Source of the DNA: CAYXPR01 sp964467255 | GTDB taxonomy: Bacteria; Pseudomonadota; Alphaproteobacteria; Rickettsiales; RGZB01 | Reading direction: 5' to 3' | Length of the DNA stretch: 64,000 bases | Assembly (NCBI GenBank): GCA_964467255.1 | Contig: CAYXPR010000010.1 | Location: 1 to 64,000 of the forward strand | Shown: positions 33,502 to 43,093 of the stretch, piece by piece | Numbering within the stretch: the stretch's first letter is position 1 | How the letters are laid out: each line of letters begins with the position of its first letter | Program-made: the position numbers and the translations under genes | The notes under the pieces: generated by a model | Database searches by the model: none | What the model saw: the letters and a program-made list of their open reading frames with translations, nothing else | What the model was told of the DNA's origin: nothing

Positions 33502-35496
33502 TTAAATATCAAGGTTATCGGCAAGCTTATCCTTCAGAATTTCCGTGCGCTCTTGAATAAATTGTAAGCGCAACTCCGGCTTTTTACCCATAAGGCGCTC
33601 TACTTTTTGTGCTGTCTGTGCCTGCGCAATCGTTTCAAACGTTACTTTTTGCAGCACACGCGTGGCAGGGTTCATGGTGGTTTCCTTCAGCTGTGGCGCT
33701 GTCATTTCGCCCAAGCCTTTAAAGCGTCCAATTTCCACATGCTGGCGGCCCTTTGAGAGCTCAGCCACGATGGTATCTTTTTCTGCATCCGTTTTGGCAT
33801 AGCGCGTGGTGTTACTCTGCGTAATGCGGTACAGCGGCGGCTGAGCAAGATACAAATGCCCGTTTTCAATCAACTGGGGCATTTCACGGAAGAAATACGT
33901 CATGAGCAGCGACGCAATGTGCGCGCCATCTACGTCAGCATCCGTCATGATAACCACTTTGCCATAGCGCAGTTGCGATTCGTTATAATGATCGCCCGAG
34001 CCGCAACCCAGTGCCAGTAACATGTCGCTTATTTCCTGATTCGCCTTAATTTTATCCACCGTGGCACTCGCCACATTCAGGATTTTGCCACGCAGCGGCA
34101 ATACCGCCTGTGTTTCACGGTTACGCGCCTGCTTGGCAGAACCACCCGCGGAATCACCCTCCACGAGGAAAATTTCTGTTTGCTCCTGAAGTTCCTGCGT
34201 ACAATCCGCAAGTTTTCCCGGTAGGCGCAGCTTCTGTACGATGCTTTTACGGCTAACCGCCTTGTTATTTTTGCGGCGCTGACGGTCTTCTGCTTTTTCG
34301 ATAAAGAATTCCAGCAGCTTATTTGCTTCATCGGGGTTGCGGCTCAGCCAGTGATCAAAATGGTCACGCATGGCATTTTCTACAAAGCGCGACACGCCGC
34401 TGCTTACCAACTTCTCTTTCGTCTGGCCTTGGAATTGCGGCTCACGGTAGAAGAGCGATAAAATCACATAGGCGCTTTCAAACACGTCATCGGCGGTAAT
34501 TTGCGCAGCTTTTTTATTATTCACCATCTCACCGTAATCGCGCACGCCTTTGGTAATGGCGTTCCTTAAACCATATTCATGCGTGCCGCCTTGCGAGGTC
34601 ACAATCGTATTGCAGTAAGAATGCACAAAGCCATCTTCATGAATGGGCCAGTGAATCGCCCACTCTACTCTGCCCATATTTTCCGCGAGCGGCGCATCAC
34701 CAATAAATGGCTCCGGTGTTACCGTGCGCAAATCGTGCAGCTCTTCTTTCAGGAAATCTTGTAAGCCGTTCGGAAAGTGAATCGTATCCTGCGGAGGTAC
34801 CGTATCCTTGCCTGTAATCAGCGCAGGGTCACACGACCAGCGGATTTCAACGCCGCGAAACAGATATGCTTTCGAGCGGATGAAGCTGTATACACGCTGC
34901 GGCTTAAGGCGCGCCTTCGCGCCGAAAATATCAGGATCAGGGTGGAACGAAATCGTCGTGCCACGGCGGTTGCTGGCTGCGCCTGCTTTTTCAAGTTTAC
35001 CGAGTGCGGCCCCACGGGAATAATGCTGCTTCCAAAGAATTTTATCGCGCGCCACTTCTACTTCAAGTCTGTCAGACAGCGCGTTCACCACAGAGATCCC
35101 CACACCATGCAATCCGCCTGAGGTTTGGTATACCTTGCCGCCAAATTTACCGCCGGAGTGTAGCGTGGTCAGAATAATTTCAAGCGCCGATTTTTTAGGG
35201 AATTTCGGGTGCGGATCCACCGGAATACCGCGGCCATTATCACGAATGGTCAGCGTGCCATCTGCGGCCAGCTCCACTTCAATACGGCTGGCATGACCTG
35301 CCACCACTTCATCCATGGCGTTGTCGAATACTTCCACCATCAAGTGGTGCATGGCAGATTCATCCGTGCCGCCAATATACATGCCAGGGCGGCGGCGCAC
35401 AGGCTCTAGGCCTTCAAGCACCTCAATGTCTTTTGCCGAATATTCTTCTTTTTTGCCGGCTTTTGCCGCTTTGCTGCTGAAAAGATCGTCTGTCAT
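33502..35496 (-). CDS. parE: DNA topoisomerase IV subunit B (ParE)
   Basis: The product has 664 residues. The GHKL ATPase has EVFDNAMDEV, RDNGRGIPV and the lid GGKFGGKVYQTSGGLHGVG. The TOPRIM region has EGDSAGGSAKQARNR and MTDADVDGAHI, and the C-terminal segment has GRFKGLGEM. The N-terminal MTDDLFSSK extension and the overall form match alphaproteobacterial ParE. It relaxes and decatenates daughter chromosomes with ParC, which is not in this window. Confidence 0.96.
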   Translation of the reverse strand: MTDDLFSSKAAKAGKKEEYSAKDIEVLEGLEPVRRRPGMYIGGTDESAMHHLMVEVFDNAMDEVVAGHASRIEVELAADGTLTIRDNGRGIPVDPHPKFPKKSALEIILTTLHSGGKFGGKVYQTSGGLHGVGISVVNALSDRLEVEVARDKILWKQHYSRGAALGKLEKAGAASNRRGTTISFHPDPDIFGAKARLKPQRVYSFIRSKAYLFRGVEIRWSCDPALITGKDTVPPQDTIHFPNGLQDFLKEELHDLRTVTPEPFIGDAPLAENMGRVEWAIHWPIHEDGFVHSYCNTIVTSQGGTHEYGLRNAITKGVRDYGEMVNNKKAAQITADDVFESAYVILSLFYREPQFQGQTKEKLVSSGVSRFVENAMRDHFDHWLSRNPDEANKLLEFFIEKAEDRQRRKNNKAVSRKSIVQKLRLPGKLADCTQELQEQTEIFLVEGDSAGGSAKQARNRETQAVLPLRGKILNVASATVDKIKANQEISDMLLALGCGSGDHYNESQLRYGKVVIMTDADVDGAHIASLLMTYFFREMPQLIENGHLYLAQPPLYRITQSNTTRYAKTDAEKDTIVAELSKGRQHVEIGRFKGLGEMTAPQLKETTMNPATRVLQKVTFETIAQAQTAQKVERLMGKKPELRLQFIQERTEILKDKLADNLDI

Positions 35497-35604
35497 TGAC
35501 CCGCTACATATCGAAAAATCGGTTATTTCACACCTATGGTGTAGAAAAAACCATGCGAGAGTGCAAGAAAAATCGCAGTTTTCAGCGGATTTAGCTCTCT
35601 AATG

Positions 35605-37425
35605 CTACTTCGCAGCGCTACGCTTTTCGGCGGCTTGCTGGTCAATCCCCACGGATTCCTGTGCAGCCACATCGAAGGTTTTAACCTGCTTATAGTCCTC
35701 GCGACGGGTATAAGGGCCATCATTCGTATAGCGATCTCTCCATTGTTCTGCATCCTTGGTAGCACCACTGGCAACGTCGGAAAATACGCAGCGCGTCATC
35801 ACGTCGCGGGCCTGACCGCCTGCGGCATGCAGCACCCAATTTTCCTCATTTCCCAGCATGGTAGAGGCATCCCCCACCACATATACACCCGGCACGCTCG
35901 TGCGCCCGTGGCGAATATCCACCTTACCGGCATCGTTCTGTATACCAAGCGGCTCAACAAATTTCGGTGGGCGGCTGTGGAAGGCTTCAAAGCCCAGCGC
36001 CAGAATCAGCGCATCGGCTTTCATTTCAATGGTTTCTTGGCGAATCGGCTTAATGTCTTTTTCCTTTATCACATCGCGGCGCGCTTCCTTTGTAAGCTCA
36101 TTTAACCAGAGCGGCCATTGCGTAATAGTTACTTTCACGCCTGTCATTTTTCCGGCATCGTCCTTAATCACCGAATCGATAGAGGCATCATGCGTGCGCG
36201 GATTGTAGTTGCTGCCTGCCACTTTTGCCGCAATCATCAACTGTGTCGACATTTTGAAATGGTCGGCTTCATTCGGCCAGCCATTGCCTTTTGAGGGCTG
36301 CTCACCTGGTTCAGGCTGGCGGATGATGGTCGTTACTGTGCCCGGCGTACCGCCAGAGCGTTTTTCAGCTTCAATCTGTTTGCTAGTCCACGCGAGAATA
36401 TCTTCACCCGTTAAACCACCACCATAAATAAGTACATTTTTATCGCCCAGATAAAGCGGAGATTGTTTGAAGTCGAACGGCAGCGGTGCTTCATGTGGTT
36501 TATCGCGGCCAAAATCATACGCCGTTACATCGCCCTCCACCTGCGCTTTAATCGCCTGCGCCTGCGCGCCTAAAAATTCCATCGCCTGATACACGCCTTG
36601 TGCATCGCCCCCTGGCAGTTTAATGCGGCGCGGCGCATCGGCTACGCCCGTAGCAATCACCAGTGCATCGCTGGACTCTTTCAGCTTCACGATGTCTACA
36701 TCTTTGCCGACTTCGGTGTTCAACTGCACTTTAATGCCCATCTGTTCGGTGAGCATTGTTTGCAGTTCACCAAAGTTACGGATGGATTTCCATGGCGGAA
36801 TCCCCTTGCCTTCGGTCATGAGACCACCTAACTGGCCTGAGCGCTCAATAATCGTTACATCATGGCCCGCTTTGCGCGCTTCCCATGCGGCCTGTAAACC
36901 AGCGATACCGCCGCCAATAATGGTAATTTTTTTGCCAGTTTCCTGCTCTGGTGGCTCAAAAAGTTTGGGGAATAGATTATTTTTCCAACCATATTCTTCA
37001 AGCGCCTGCTCATTGAAATTAATCGCCACCGCTTCATTTGGATTATTCGCAGCCACCACGCAATGCGTGGTGCAGCCTGCGGCGCACATACTGCCGATAA
37101 AAAATGGCGACACGCGGCCAAAGGCAAAAAATGCGCGTTCGAAATCACCTTGCGAAAGCTGCTGATTCATTAAACGAATTGGCTTCTGGTAACCGCAACC
37201 ATTCTCTGAACAGGTCTGCACCGTGCACACGCAATCACCACCTGAGCGGCGTGCATCATCCTGCAGAATCGGCAGTGAGGCAAACTTGATGGTGCCAGTC
37301 AGCACATCATCTGGAATATATTGCACATGTCCGCGCTCGCCATCTGGGCGGGGCGCTTGCTTGAAGATGTTATGCCCGGCAGGCACCGTTACATCAACCG
37401 TCTCTTTTCTGGTATTATCTGCCAT
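35605..37425 (-). CDS. Glutamate synthase small-subunit-like FAD/NAD(P) oxidoreductase
   Basis: The product has 606 residues. Residues 65-77 (Cys 65, 67, 72, 77) and 114-122 (Cys 114, 118, 122) form iron-sulfur cysteine groups, somewhat unlike standard GltD. A FAD fold starts at ITIIGGGIAGLQAA (about 167), NAD(P)-binding glycines at LIYGGGLTGED, and the C-terminal FAD loop VPGVYVVGDAS. It is 10 bases after the large-subunit-like gene, so the two form a complex that would pass electrons from NAD(P)H to the large subunit. The 120-residue N-terminal extension is longer than in typical GltD. Confidence 0.85.
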   Translation of the reverse strand: MADNTRKETVDVTVPAGHNIFKQAPRPDGERGHVQYIPDDVLTGTIKFASLPILQDDARRSGGDCVCTVQTCSENGCGYQKPIRLMNQQLSQGDFERAFFAFGRVSPFFIGSMCAAGCTTHCVVAANNPNEAVAINFNEQALEEYGWKNNLFPKLFEPPEQETGKKITIIGGGIAGLQAAWEARKAGHDVTIIERSGQLGGLMTEGKGIPPWKSIRNFGELQTMLTEQMGIKVQLNTEVGKDVDIVKLKESSDALVIATGVADAPRRIKLPGGDAQGVYQAMEFLGAQAQAIKAQVEGDVTAYDFGRDKPHEAPLPFDFKQSPLYLGDKNVLIYGGGLTGEDILAWTSKQIEAEKRSGGTPGTVTTIIRQPEPGEQPSKGNGWPNEADHFKMSTQLMIAAKVAGSNYNPRTHDASIDSVIKDDAGKMTGVKVTITQWPLWLNELTKEARRDVIKEKDIKPIRQETIEMKADALILALGFEAFHSRPPKFVEPLGIQNDAGKVDIRHGRTSVPGVYVVGDASTMLGNEENWVLHAAGGQARDVMTRCVFSDVASGATKDAEQWRDRYTNDGPYTRREDYKQVKTFDVAAQESVGIDQQAAEKRSAAK

Positions 37426-37435
37426 ATACTAATCC

Positions 37436-40400
37436 CTACAGCCTGTGTGCTTCTGATTTTGTTAGGCCCGTGCCGGCAACTTGCTGATTGCCCCAACCGC
37501 GGCGACCCATTTCAGCATTCTCCCATGCCTTCGTGCCCGGATCCATATTGCCATCATCACGCAGCATGCGGCGGCCCGTTACGTCCACTACTGCCTCAAG
37601 ATTCTGGTGCTTGCTCTGCGCAATCGCAATCGCCACAGAGTAATACTGTTTTTCCTCGGGCCAGTTATCAAGCTGGCGCTTGGCTTCGGTTGAACCCGTG
37701 CGTGCATGGTGCTCTTTCAGCAGTCCCAAAATTACCTCTTCCATTTCCGGATTGCTGGAAAGTGGCTTCACTTCCATGGTTTTCTTATCGCAGCTCTCCG
37801 CAAATTTCCCGGCTGGGTCATATTGCAGCATCACGCCGCCATTCGCGCCTTCACCGTGTGAGCGGCCAAAAATCGGCTTGATGTTCAGCATGGTCATAGG
37901 GCCAGAAAACGCCATCGCCTGATCGCCCACACCTTCGGTCACAATCGTTACGCCACGACCGCTGGCACCTGCAAGGTTGCCTGCAATCCCCTGGTTAAAG
38001 ATTTTACCGCCAGTCGCGGCTAAGCCTAGGGCCTTACCTGCCGTGCGGATGTCTTTGTCTGCCGTACGGTCAGCAGGCTGCTTGATCACCAGAACAGCAT
38101 TTTTGGTCATATTTTCGCCGGCAGAGTCTGCGGCCTGACCTTCAAGCTCAATGGTAATACCATTACCAATCAAACCACCCAGAGCCGCACCGGCGCCACC
38201 AAAGCTGTTCTTCGCTTCGGGAGCAAGGCTTGCCACACCTTTGAGTTTGATAATAAACGTATCTTCTTTAAACGTACCGAGTGCTTCGCTGAAGCGGCGA
38301 TGGGCATCATCCAGTCGCGCCTGCGCTTCTTCAAACACATCGCTCTTTGCGCCCTTTGCTTCTCTGCCTTCACGAATCACAATCTCTGCAACGTCACGGC
38401 GGGCATTCAGCTTCTGCTCTTCCATCCATTGCTTCTGCTCCGACATTGAATCAGGCGCTTTGCTACCCAGCACGTGGAACGGCCATTTTTTTTCAAAATC
38501 GCGCTGGATTTGCGCTTCGCGCTCTTCCATCAATGCATTATAGCGAATTTGCACAGGGTGGGTTTTATGCAAACCATCCAATGCTTTTTCTGCCGCTTCC
38601 AAATCGGAGTAGGCCTCGCGCAGCAGCCCAACACGGTGGCGGGAAATCGCCATCGACGTTTTTGCACCAATCGCAATATTACAGTTCTGCACAGGCATTT
38701 GTTCCGCCATCACGAAGGATGTTTTTTCGCCTTTCAGAACTTTTTCTACTTCCGGAATAATTTTGTCATCAATCGGGAATGGATTCAGCGCCTGCAATTT
38801 TTCTCTCACACCAGCGCGCAGCGGCACCACATCGGGCGACTGCGTAAAGCTGCTGAAATCAAAATGCGTATGTTCTTGCAATGCTTTTGGTAGTGGCTGA
38901 ACTTCAATGCAATCACGACGGGCGACCAGCTCATCCATGCTCTTAAAGCCTTTAGCAGCCATCTGCTCGCGCAGGTTTGCAGCCATGTCGATGATAAAGC
39001 GCGACACGTCCATCGCTTCACCTTTAAAGCCATCCGGATTATTCGCTACACCCGGAACACAACCACCTGGTTCCGAGCAACGCTTAATCAGCACGCAGCC
39101 CACGCACATCATCAGTAGCGTACCGAATTCAAAACTATCAGCACCAAGTGCCGCCGCCAGCATCACGTCATCCGCCGTCTGCATACCGCCGCTGTAACTC
39201 AGTGGCGTGAGTGGACGCAGGCCATTTTTTGCCAGCGTATCATGGGCCACCACAATGCCGTCTGGGCCACTAAGTGCCGTGCGGGAAGAAGAAACGGTTG
39301 GCGACGCGGCCGTACCGCCATCACCACGTGCGATGCTAAGACCGCCCGTTTGACCATCTTTGTTAATACCCGCATACAGCATAGATTTTGCCACACCGCT
39401 TACTACTGGCGGGAAGTCCTCACCCGTGTGAACGATTTTACCAATCACATCGGCACCCGACGCTGCCATGAGAAGGAACTTCACGTTCAAATCTTCAATC
39501 GAGGCAATGTCCTGATGCACATAAGGGCTTGGTAAATCCACATAGGGCAGCACGTTACGCAGGAAAGCTATTTCTTCCACCACTTTCGCCGCAGGCGCTT
39601 CACCACCTGTGCCGGGTTTTGCACCCTGACCCAGTTTCAGAATTTGCTTCAGCGCATCCACAAACATATCTGGATTCAGGCCAAACTGTGCGGAGCCCCA
39701 TTGCATACGCTGTGGTGAACTTAGGCCGTCAATTACACGGCCAAGGGAAATACCACCTTCACCCGAACCCGCAATGGCACCGAGTATCTGCAAACCTTCC
39801 GTAATCGCTTCATGCGCCTTGCCCTCTAAATCCATACCGGTTTTGCTCATGTTGGCACCGGTCAATGCCTGCACGCTCATATCCGCACCCGCAAAGCGGC
39901 GCACGATGTTGCTTAAGGGCTCGACTTCATCCAGCGGAATTGGGCCACGCTCTTTACCCGTTTCAGGATCACGGTAATTGCCCACGCTTAATAAGTGCGC
40001 AATAGAAGTCGGCTGCTGCGTGCGTTCGGCATTCACCACTTCTGCATATTTCCTGAATGGACTGCTACTGCCTTTGTAAGTATCAATTTCCTTGGGCTCA
40101 AACACGCGCTTTTCATCCTGCGTGCGGAAGCCTTGGCGCATCATGGCATTAAAGTCGCCCGTTTCTGTCCATGGTTGCTCGGTGTTACGAGCCACATGTT
40201 CTTCCAAACGCCATGCGGCGCGCATTTTTGCAAATGCCTCCACCATTGGCGGGGTGTAATGATGGCGCACGCCTTTTTCGCCGGTGAACGGGTCTTCCCC
40301 TTTGGCTTCAAAGCGGCCTTTGTGCGGCAGCGCATCGGCACGCAAACCAAGGTCATGGAAGCGTGCGTAGCTGTCTTCTATTTTGGCCATGCCCACACCA

Positions 40401-42748
40401 CCGTGCGGCGTGAAAATACCGCCAATCACGGTTGGACCTTTTCCACCATTGGCGGTTTTCACCTGCTGGGCGCCAAACAGGTAATCAAGATACGGCTCGC
40501 GTTTAGAATCCAAATCCAACTCTTCAAATTCAATCTGGCGGGAGCCAATATCGCTATCCTGGTCATACGAACCGTTGATGCCGAGCACCTTCATCGCGGA
40601 GTCGTCCATCTCGTGATAGTAATTATTCACCGCCTGCTCGAGGCTTACGCCACCAAACTGCTGCGGATTACGTTCATATTCCTCGCGCAGAAAATCTTCT
40701 GCCAGATGCGGGGCAACGAGCGAGGCACCAAGGCGGCGCAGCGACTGCGCACGTGTCGGTTCATATACCTGACCCGATTCACAAATAATAGAGCACTGGT
40801 TCACCAGCCCTTCATCCCACAAGCGGCGACGGATATGCGCCACGGCAATTTCCGGCGGAATCGCACGATGCTCAGCGTCCAAGCCTTTGTCGGTCAGCGT
40901 GGCAATCGTCACGCCGTTTTCACGAATATCTTTCACCACTTTATCGGCGATGGCATTCATCGCATCCTGCATGGTTTCGCCTTTTTTCGCTACGAATGCA
41001 TACGTACCGTAACCCATACCATCGGTAGCGTTGGCACGCTTCTCGATTTCTTCCAGCATCCCGGGCCATAAAATAGCACTTTCAACCGTCAGCTGTTTGC
41101 TATCGGCGCTCACAGTCGGGCGTGTACCAAGGTCTGTACCAGCGCTCATGAAGCTGCGCTGGCGCTTATCATCCGTTGGTGGGCGCGTCACTTGCGCAAA
41201 GCGTAGTTTTACCATTTCTTCCATCGTCACAGGGTCTTCGCGCAGACCCGGTGTGGCCACGTCGTAGCCCATCGAAATGATGCGCGTCTTGCCCGTGCGG
41301 GCCGCGTGGTTCACAAAGTAATTGGCAGATTCCGCATCCCAGCCATACATGATGGCGCGCTTGGTGGCAGAGAGTGCGGCAGGCGAAGCCGCATCAGCGA
41401 CTGTCACATGATCTGGTGTTTTGACGACCTGACGTTTTTCTTCCAGTGCCTGCTCGAATGTTTTGCCAAGGCGTTTTTCGCCGCGTTCAATAATATGCTG
41501 TAGCACTTGCTCGTTACTGAGCAGTTCACCCGTCTTGCGGTCAATCGCCACAAAGGCCCCGCTGGTCACGCCGGCGTTTTTCTGAATTTCGCCGTGTGTG
41601 GCATTTAAAAGGCCGGTTTCAGAACCAAGGTAAATACTATCTTCCGTCATCGTGTAAGCAAGCGGGCGCGTGCCGAGCGCATCCTGGTGCGCCACAATCA
41701 TATCGTTCTCCGCATCAAAGCCAATCAGCGCGGCCGGGCCGTTCCATGACTGGAAGGAAAGGCGATAAAATTCTTTTGCAGCCGTTACCTTTGCTCTCAG
41801 TTCAGGGTCTGAAATCTGCGCGATAGTTGGTTCAGCGGGCGGCACCATGCGGAACAAAACCTCCGCCAACGATGCGCCATCCATGTGCGAAACATAGGCA
41901 CCGGCCGTAGCAAACTGTGCCGTGTCGGAAAGCCCGTATGGAAAAATGGTGGGGTTGCCGTTATCCTGCATGATGGACTGGTAAAACGCGACGTTCGCTG
42001 GGGCTGATACAAATTCACCATTATGGGCCACCACGAATTGGCCGCCGGAGCTGAACGGCTGCACCGAGGCAGGGCGGGTTTTTGTGCCCGTGGAAAAGCG
42101 TGTGTGCGAAACCCAGAAACTTGATTTTAATTCGGGGTCAGAAAATTCTTTATAAAAATCACCAAAGCGTTCCGGCAATGCGAGCGATTTGCGCAAAATA
42201 TAACTGTCACTGGCAGAGGTGATGGAAAAATCATCATAATTCATACCATCTTGGCGCAATGTGGCATCCAGCTGCGTAGCCGCATCATAAATGCGCTTGC
42301 GGAATTCTGTGGGCGACATGCCCTCTGGCTTGGCAAACACAATGTCTTCCATATTCGGCAAGCTATCGCGGCCCATGGGTCCCAGTGCATCGGCATTTAC
42401 ATCCACGGGGCGTTCGCCCAGAATTTTGAGGCCATATGCCTCCGACTCAAATATTTCCAGCAACCGCTGCTTCTGCTTTTCATATTTCGGACTGTCTTTG
42501 GGTGACAGATACAGGTGAATCAGGCCAAACTCGCCATCTTTCAGGGAAAGGCCTAAATCGCGATTCAAAATATTGGTCGGCATTTGGTAGGAAGCACCCA
42601 CGCCATCTGACGTTTCAAGGTCGGCACCTGTGCCAGAACGGTGCGCATTGCACGCTATCATGCGAATGCCATCTTTAATCAGCTGGTGAGTTGAACGCCC
42701 CTTACGGTCCACAAGGGTGGCTAAGCCACATGCACTGCTTTCTTTCAT
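37436..42748 (-). CDS. Divergent glutamate synthase large-subunit-like protein
   Basis: The product has 1770 residues, longer than the usual 1500. The N-terminal class II glutaminase domain has Cys7 as the likely nucleophile (SSACGLATLV), HTRFSTGT and VAHNGEF. The synthase region has GGISLGRVI, GAKPGTGGEAP, DGGTAASPT, GGMQTADDV and a CVLIKRCSEPGGC cluster (C-x5-C-x5-C, slightly off the standard C-x5-C-x4-C). The C-terminal GXGXG domain holds GGKIFNQGIAGNLAGASGRG and the SGP/GR turns. It may still make glutamate from glutamine and 2-oxoglutarate, but it is far enough from GltB that the substrate could differ. It is co-transcribed with the 606-residue oxidoreductase. Confidence 0.8.
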   Translation of the reverse strand: MKESSACGLATLVDRKGRSTHQLIKDGIRMIACNAHRSGTGADLETSDGVGASYQMPTNILNRDLGLSLKDGEFGLIHLYLSPKDSPKYEKQKQRLLEIFESEAYGLKILGERPVDVNADALGPMGRDSLPNMEDIVFAKPEGMSPTEFRKRIYDAATQLDATLRQDGMNYDDFSITSASDSYILRKSLALPERFGDFYKEFSDPELKSSFWVSHTRFSTGTKTRPASVQPFSSGGQFVVAHNGEFVSAPANVAFYQSIMQDNGNPTIFPYGLSDTAQFATAGAYVSHMDGASLAEVLFRMVPPAEPTIAQISDPELRAKVTAAKEFYRLSFQSWNGPAALIGFDAENDMIVAHQDALGTRPLAYTMTEDSIYLGSETGLLNATHGEIQKNAGVTSGAFVAIDRKTGELLSNEQVLQHIIERGEKRLGKTFEQALEEKRQVVKTPDHVTVADAASPAALSATKRAIMYGWDAESANYFVNHAARTGKTRIISMGYDVATPGLREDPVTMEEMVKLRFAQVTRPPTDDKRQRSFMSAGTDLGTRPTVSADSKQLTVESAILWPGMLEEIEKRANATDGMGYGTYAFVAKKGETMQDAMNAIADKVVKDIRENGVTIATLTDKGLDAEHRAIPPEIAVAHIRRRLWDEGLVNQCSIICESGQVYEPTRAQSLRRLGASLVAPHLAEDFLREEYERNPQQFGGVSLEQAVNNYYHEMDDSAMKVLGINGSYDQDSDIGSRQIEFEELDLDSKREPYLDYLFGAQQVKTANGGKGPTVIGGIFTPHGGVGMAKIEDSYARFHDLGLRADALPHKGRFEAKGEDPFTGEKGVRHHYTPPMVEAFAKMRAAWRLEEHVARNTEQPWTETGDFNAMMRQGFRTQDEKRVFEPKEIDTYKGSSSPFRKYAEVVNAERTQQPTSIAHLLSVGNYRDPETGKERGPIPLDEVEPLSNIVRRFAGADMSVQALTGANMSKTGMDLEGKAHEAITEGLQILGAIAGSGEGGISLGRVIDGLSSPQRMQWGSAQFGLNPDMFVDALKQILKLGQGAKPGTGGEAPAAKVVEEIAFLRNVLPYVDLPSPYVHQDIASIEDLNVKFLLMAASGADVIGKIVHTGEDFPPVVSGVAKSMLYAGINKDGQTGGLSIARGDGGTAASPTVSSSRTALSGPDGIVVAHDTLAKNGLRPLTPLSYSGGMQTADDVMLAAALGADSFEFGTLLMMCVGCVLIKRCSEPGGCVPGVANNPDGFKGEAMDVSRFIIDMAANLREQMAAKGFKSMDELVARRDCIEVQPLPKALQEHTHFDFSSFTQSPDVVPLRAGVREKLQALNPFPIDDKIIPEVEKVLKGEKTSFVMAEQMPVQNCNIAIGAKTSMAISRHRVGLLREAYSDLEAAEKALDGLHKTHPVQIRYNALMEEREAQIQRDFEKKWPFHVLGSKAPDSMSEQKQWMEEQKLNARRDVAEIVIREGREAKGAKSDVFEEAQARLDDAHRRFSEALGTFKEDTFIIKLKGVASLAPEAKNSFGGAGAALGGLIGNGITIELEGQAADSAGENMTKNAVLVIKQPADRTADKDIRTAGKALGLAATGGKIFNQGIAGNLAGASGRGVTIVTEGVGDQAMAFSGPMTMLNIKPIFGRSHGEGANGGVMLQYDPAGKFAESCDKKTMEVKPLSSNPEMEEVILGLLKEHHARTGSTEAKRQLDNWPEEKQYYSVAIAIAQSKHQNLEAVVDVTGRRMLRDDGNMDPGTKAWENAEMGRRGWGNQQVAGTGLTKSEAHRL

Positions 42749-42975
42749 AATCCCGCTAACTCTCGAATCGATTAACTAACGTAAAACAGTGTAATATCAT
42801 AAAGTTAATAAAGGGTTAACTATCTCATGGGAAGTGCCACCACCATAAAAACGACCAAAATCCTGAGGTTTTTCCCTTACCCAGAGGGGAGAAGATGGCC
42901 TTTTTTTATCTTTTTTCAAAGGCTGATTGAAATTAGCCCGCGAAAACGTTAGTTAGATAAGCCTCTCACCCAAAT

Positions 42976-42994
42976 CATACATACACTATGTATG
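42976..42994. other. Perfect 8-bp inverted repeat before tRNA-Leu
   Basis: CATACATA and TATGTATG flank a CAC spacer, ten bases before the tRNA. It could be a processing or terminator hairpin, or chance in AT-rich DNA. Confidence 0.3.
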
Positions 42995-43004
42995 GCTTTT
43001 AAGG

Positions 43005-43093
43005 GCCTCTGTGGCGGAATTGGCAGACGCGACAGACTCAAAATCTGTTGTCCTTTGCGGGACGTGCCGGTTCGACCCCGGCCAGAGGCACCA
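43005..43093 (+). tRNA. tRNA-Leu (anticodon CAA)
   Basis: The acceptor stem pairs GCCTCTG (43005-43011) with CAGAGGC (43083-43089), with discriminator A and an encoded CCA. The anticodon stem ACAGA/TCTGT holds the loop CTCAAAA, giving CAA, which reads UUG. The long variable arm between the anticodon and T arms is typical of leucine tRNAs. Its 3' end abuts the stop codon of the convergent gene at 43094. Confidence 0.95.

Noticed and set aside
39995..41071. Long plus-strand frame of 358 codons inside the large GOGAT-like gene
   Set aside because: It lies antisense within a clear coding region and its amino-acid make-up is unnatural.
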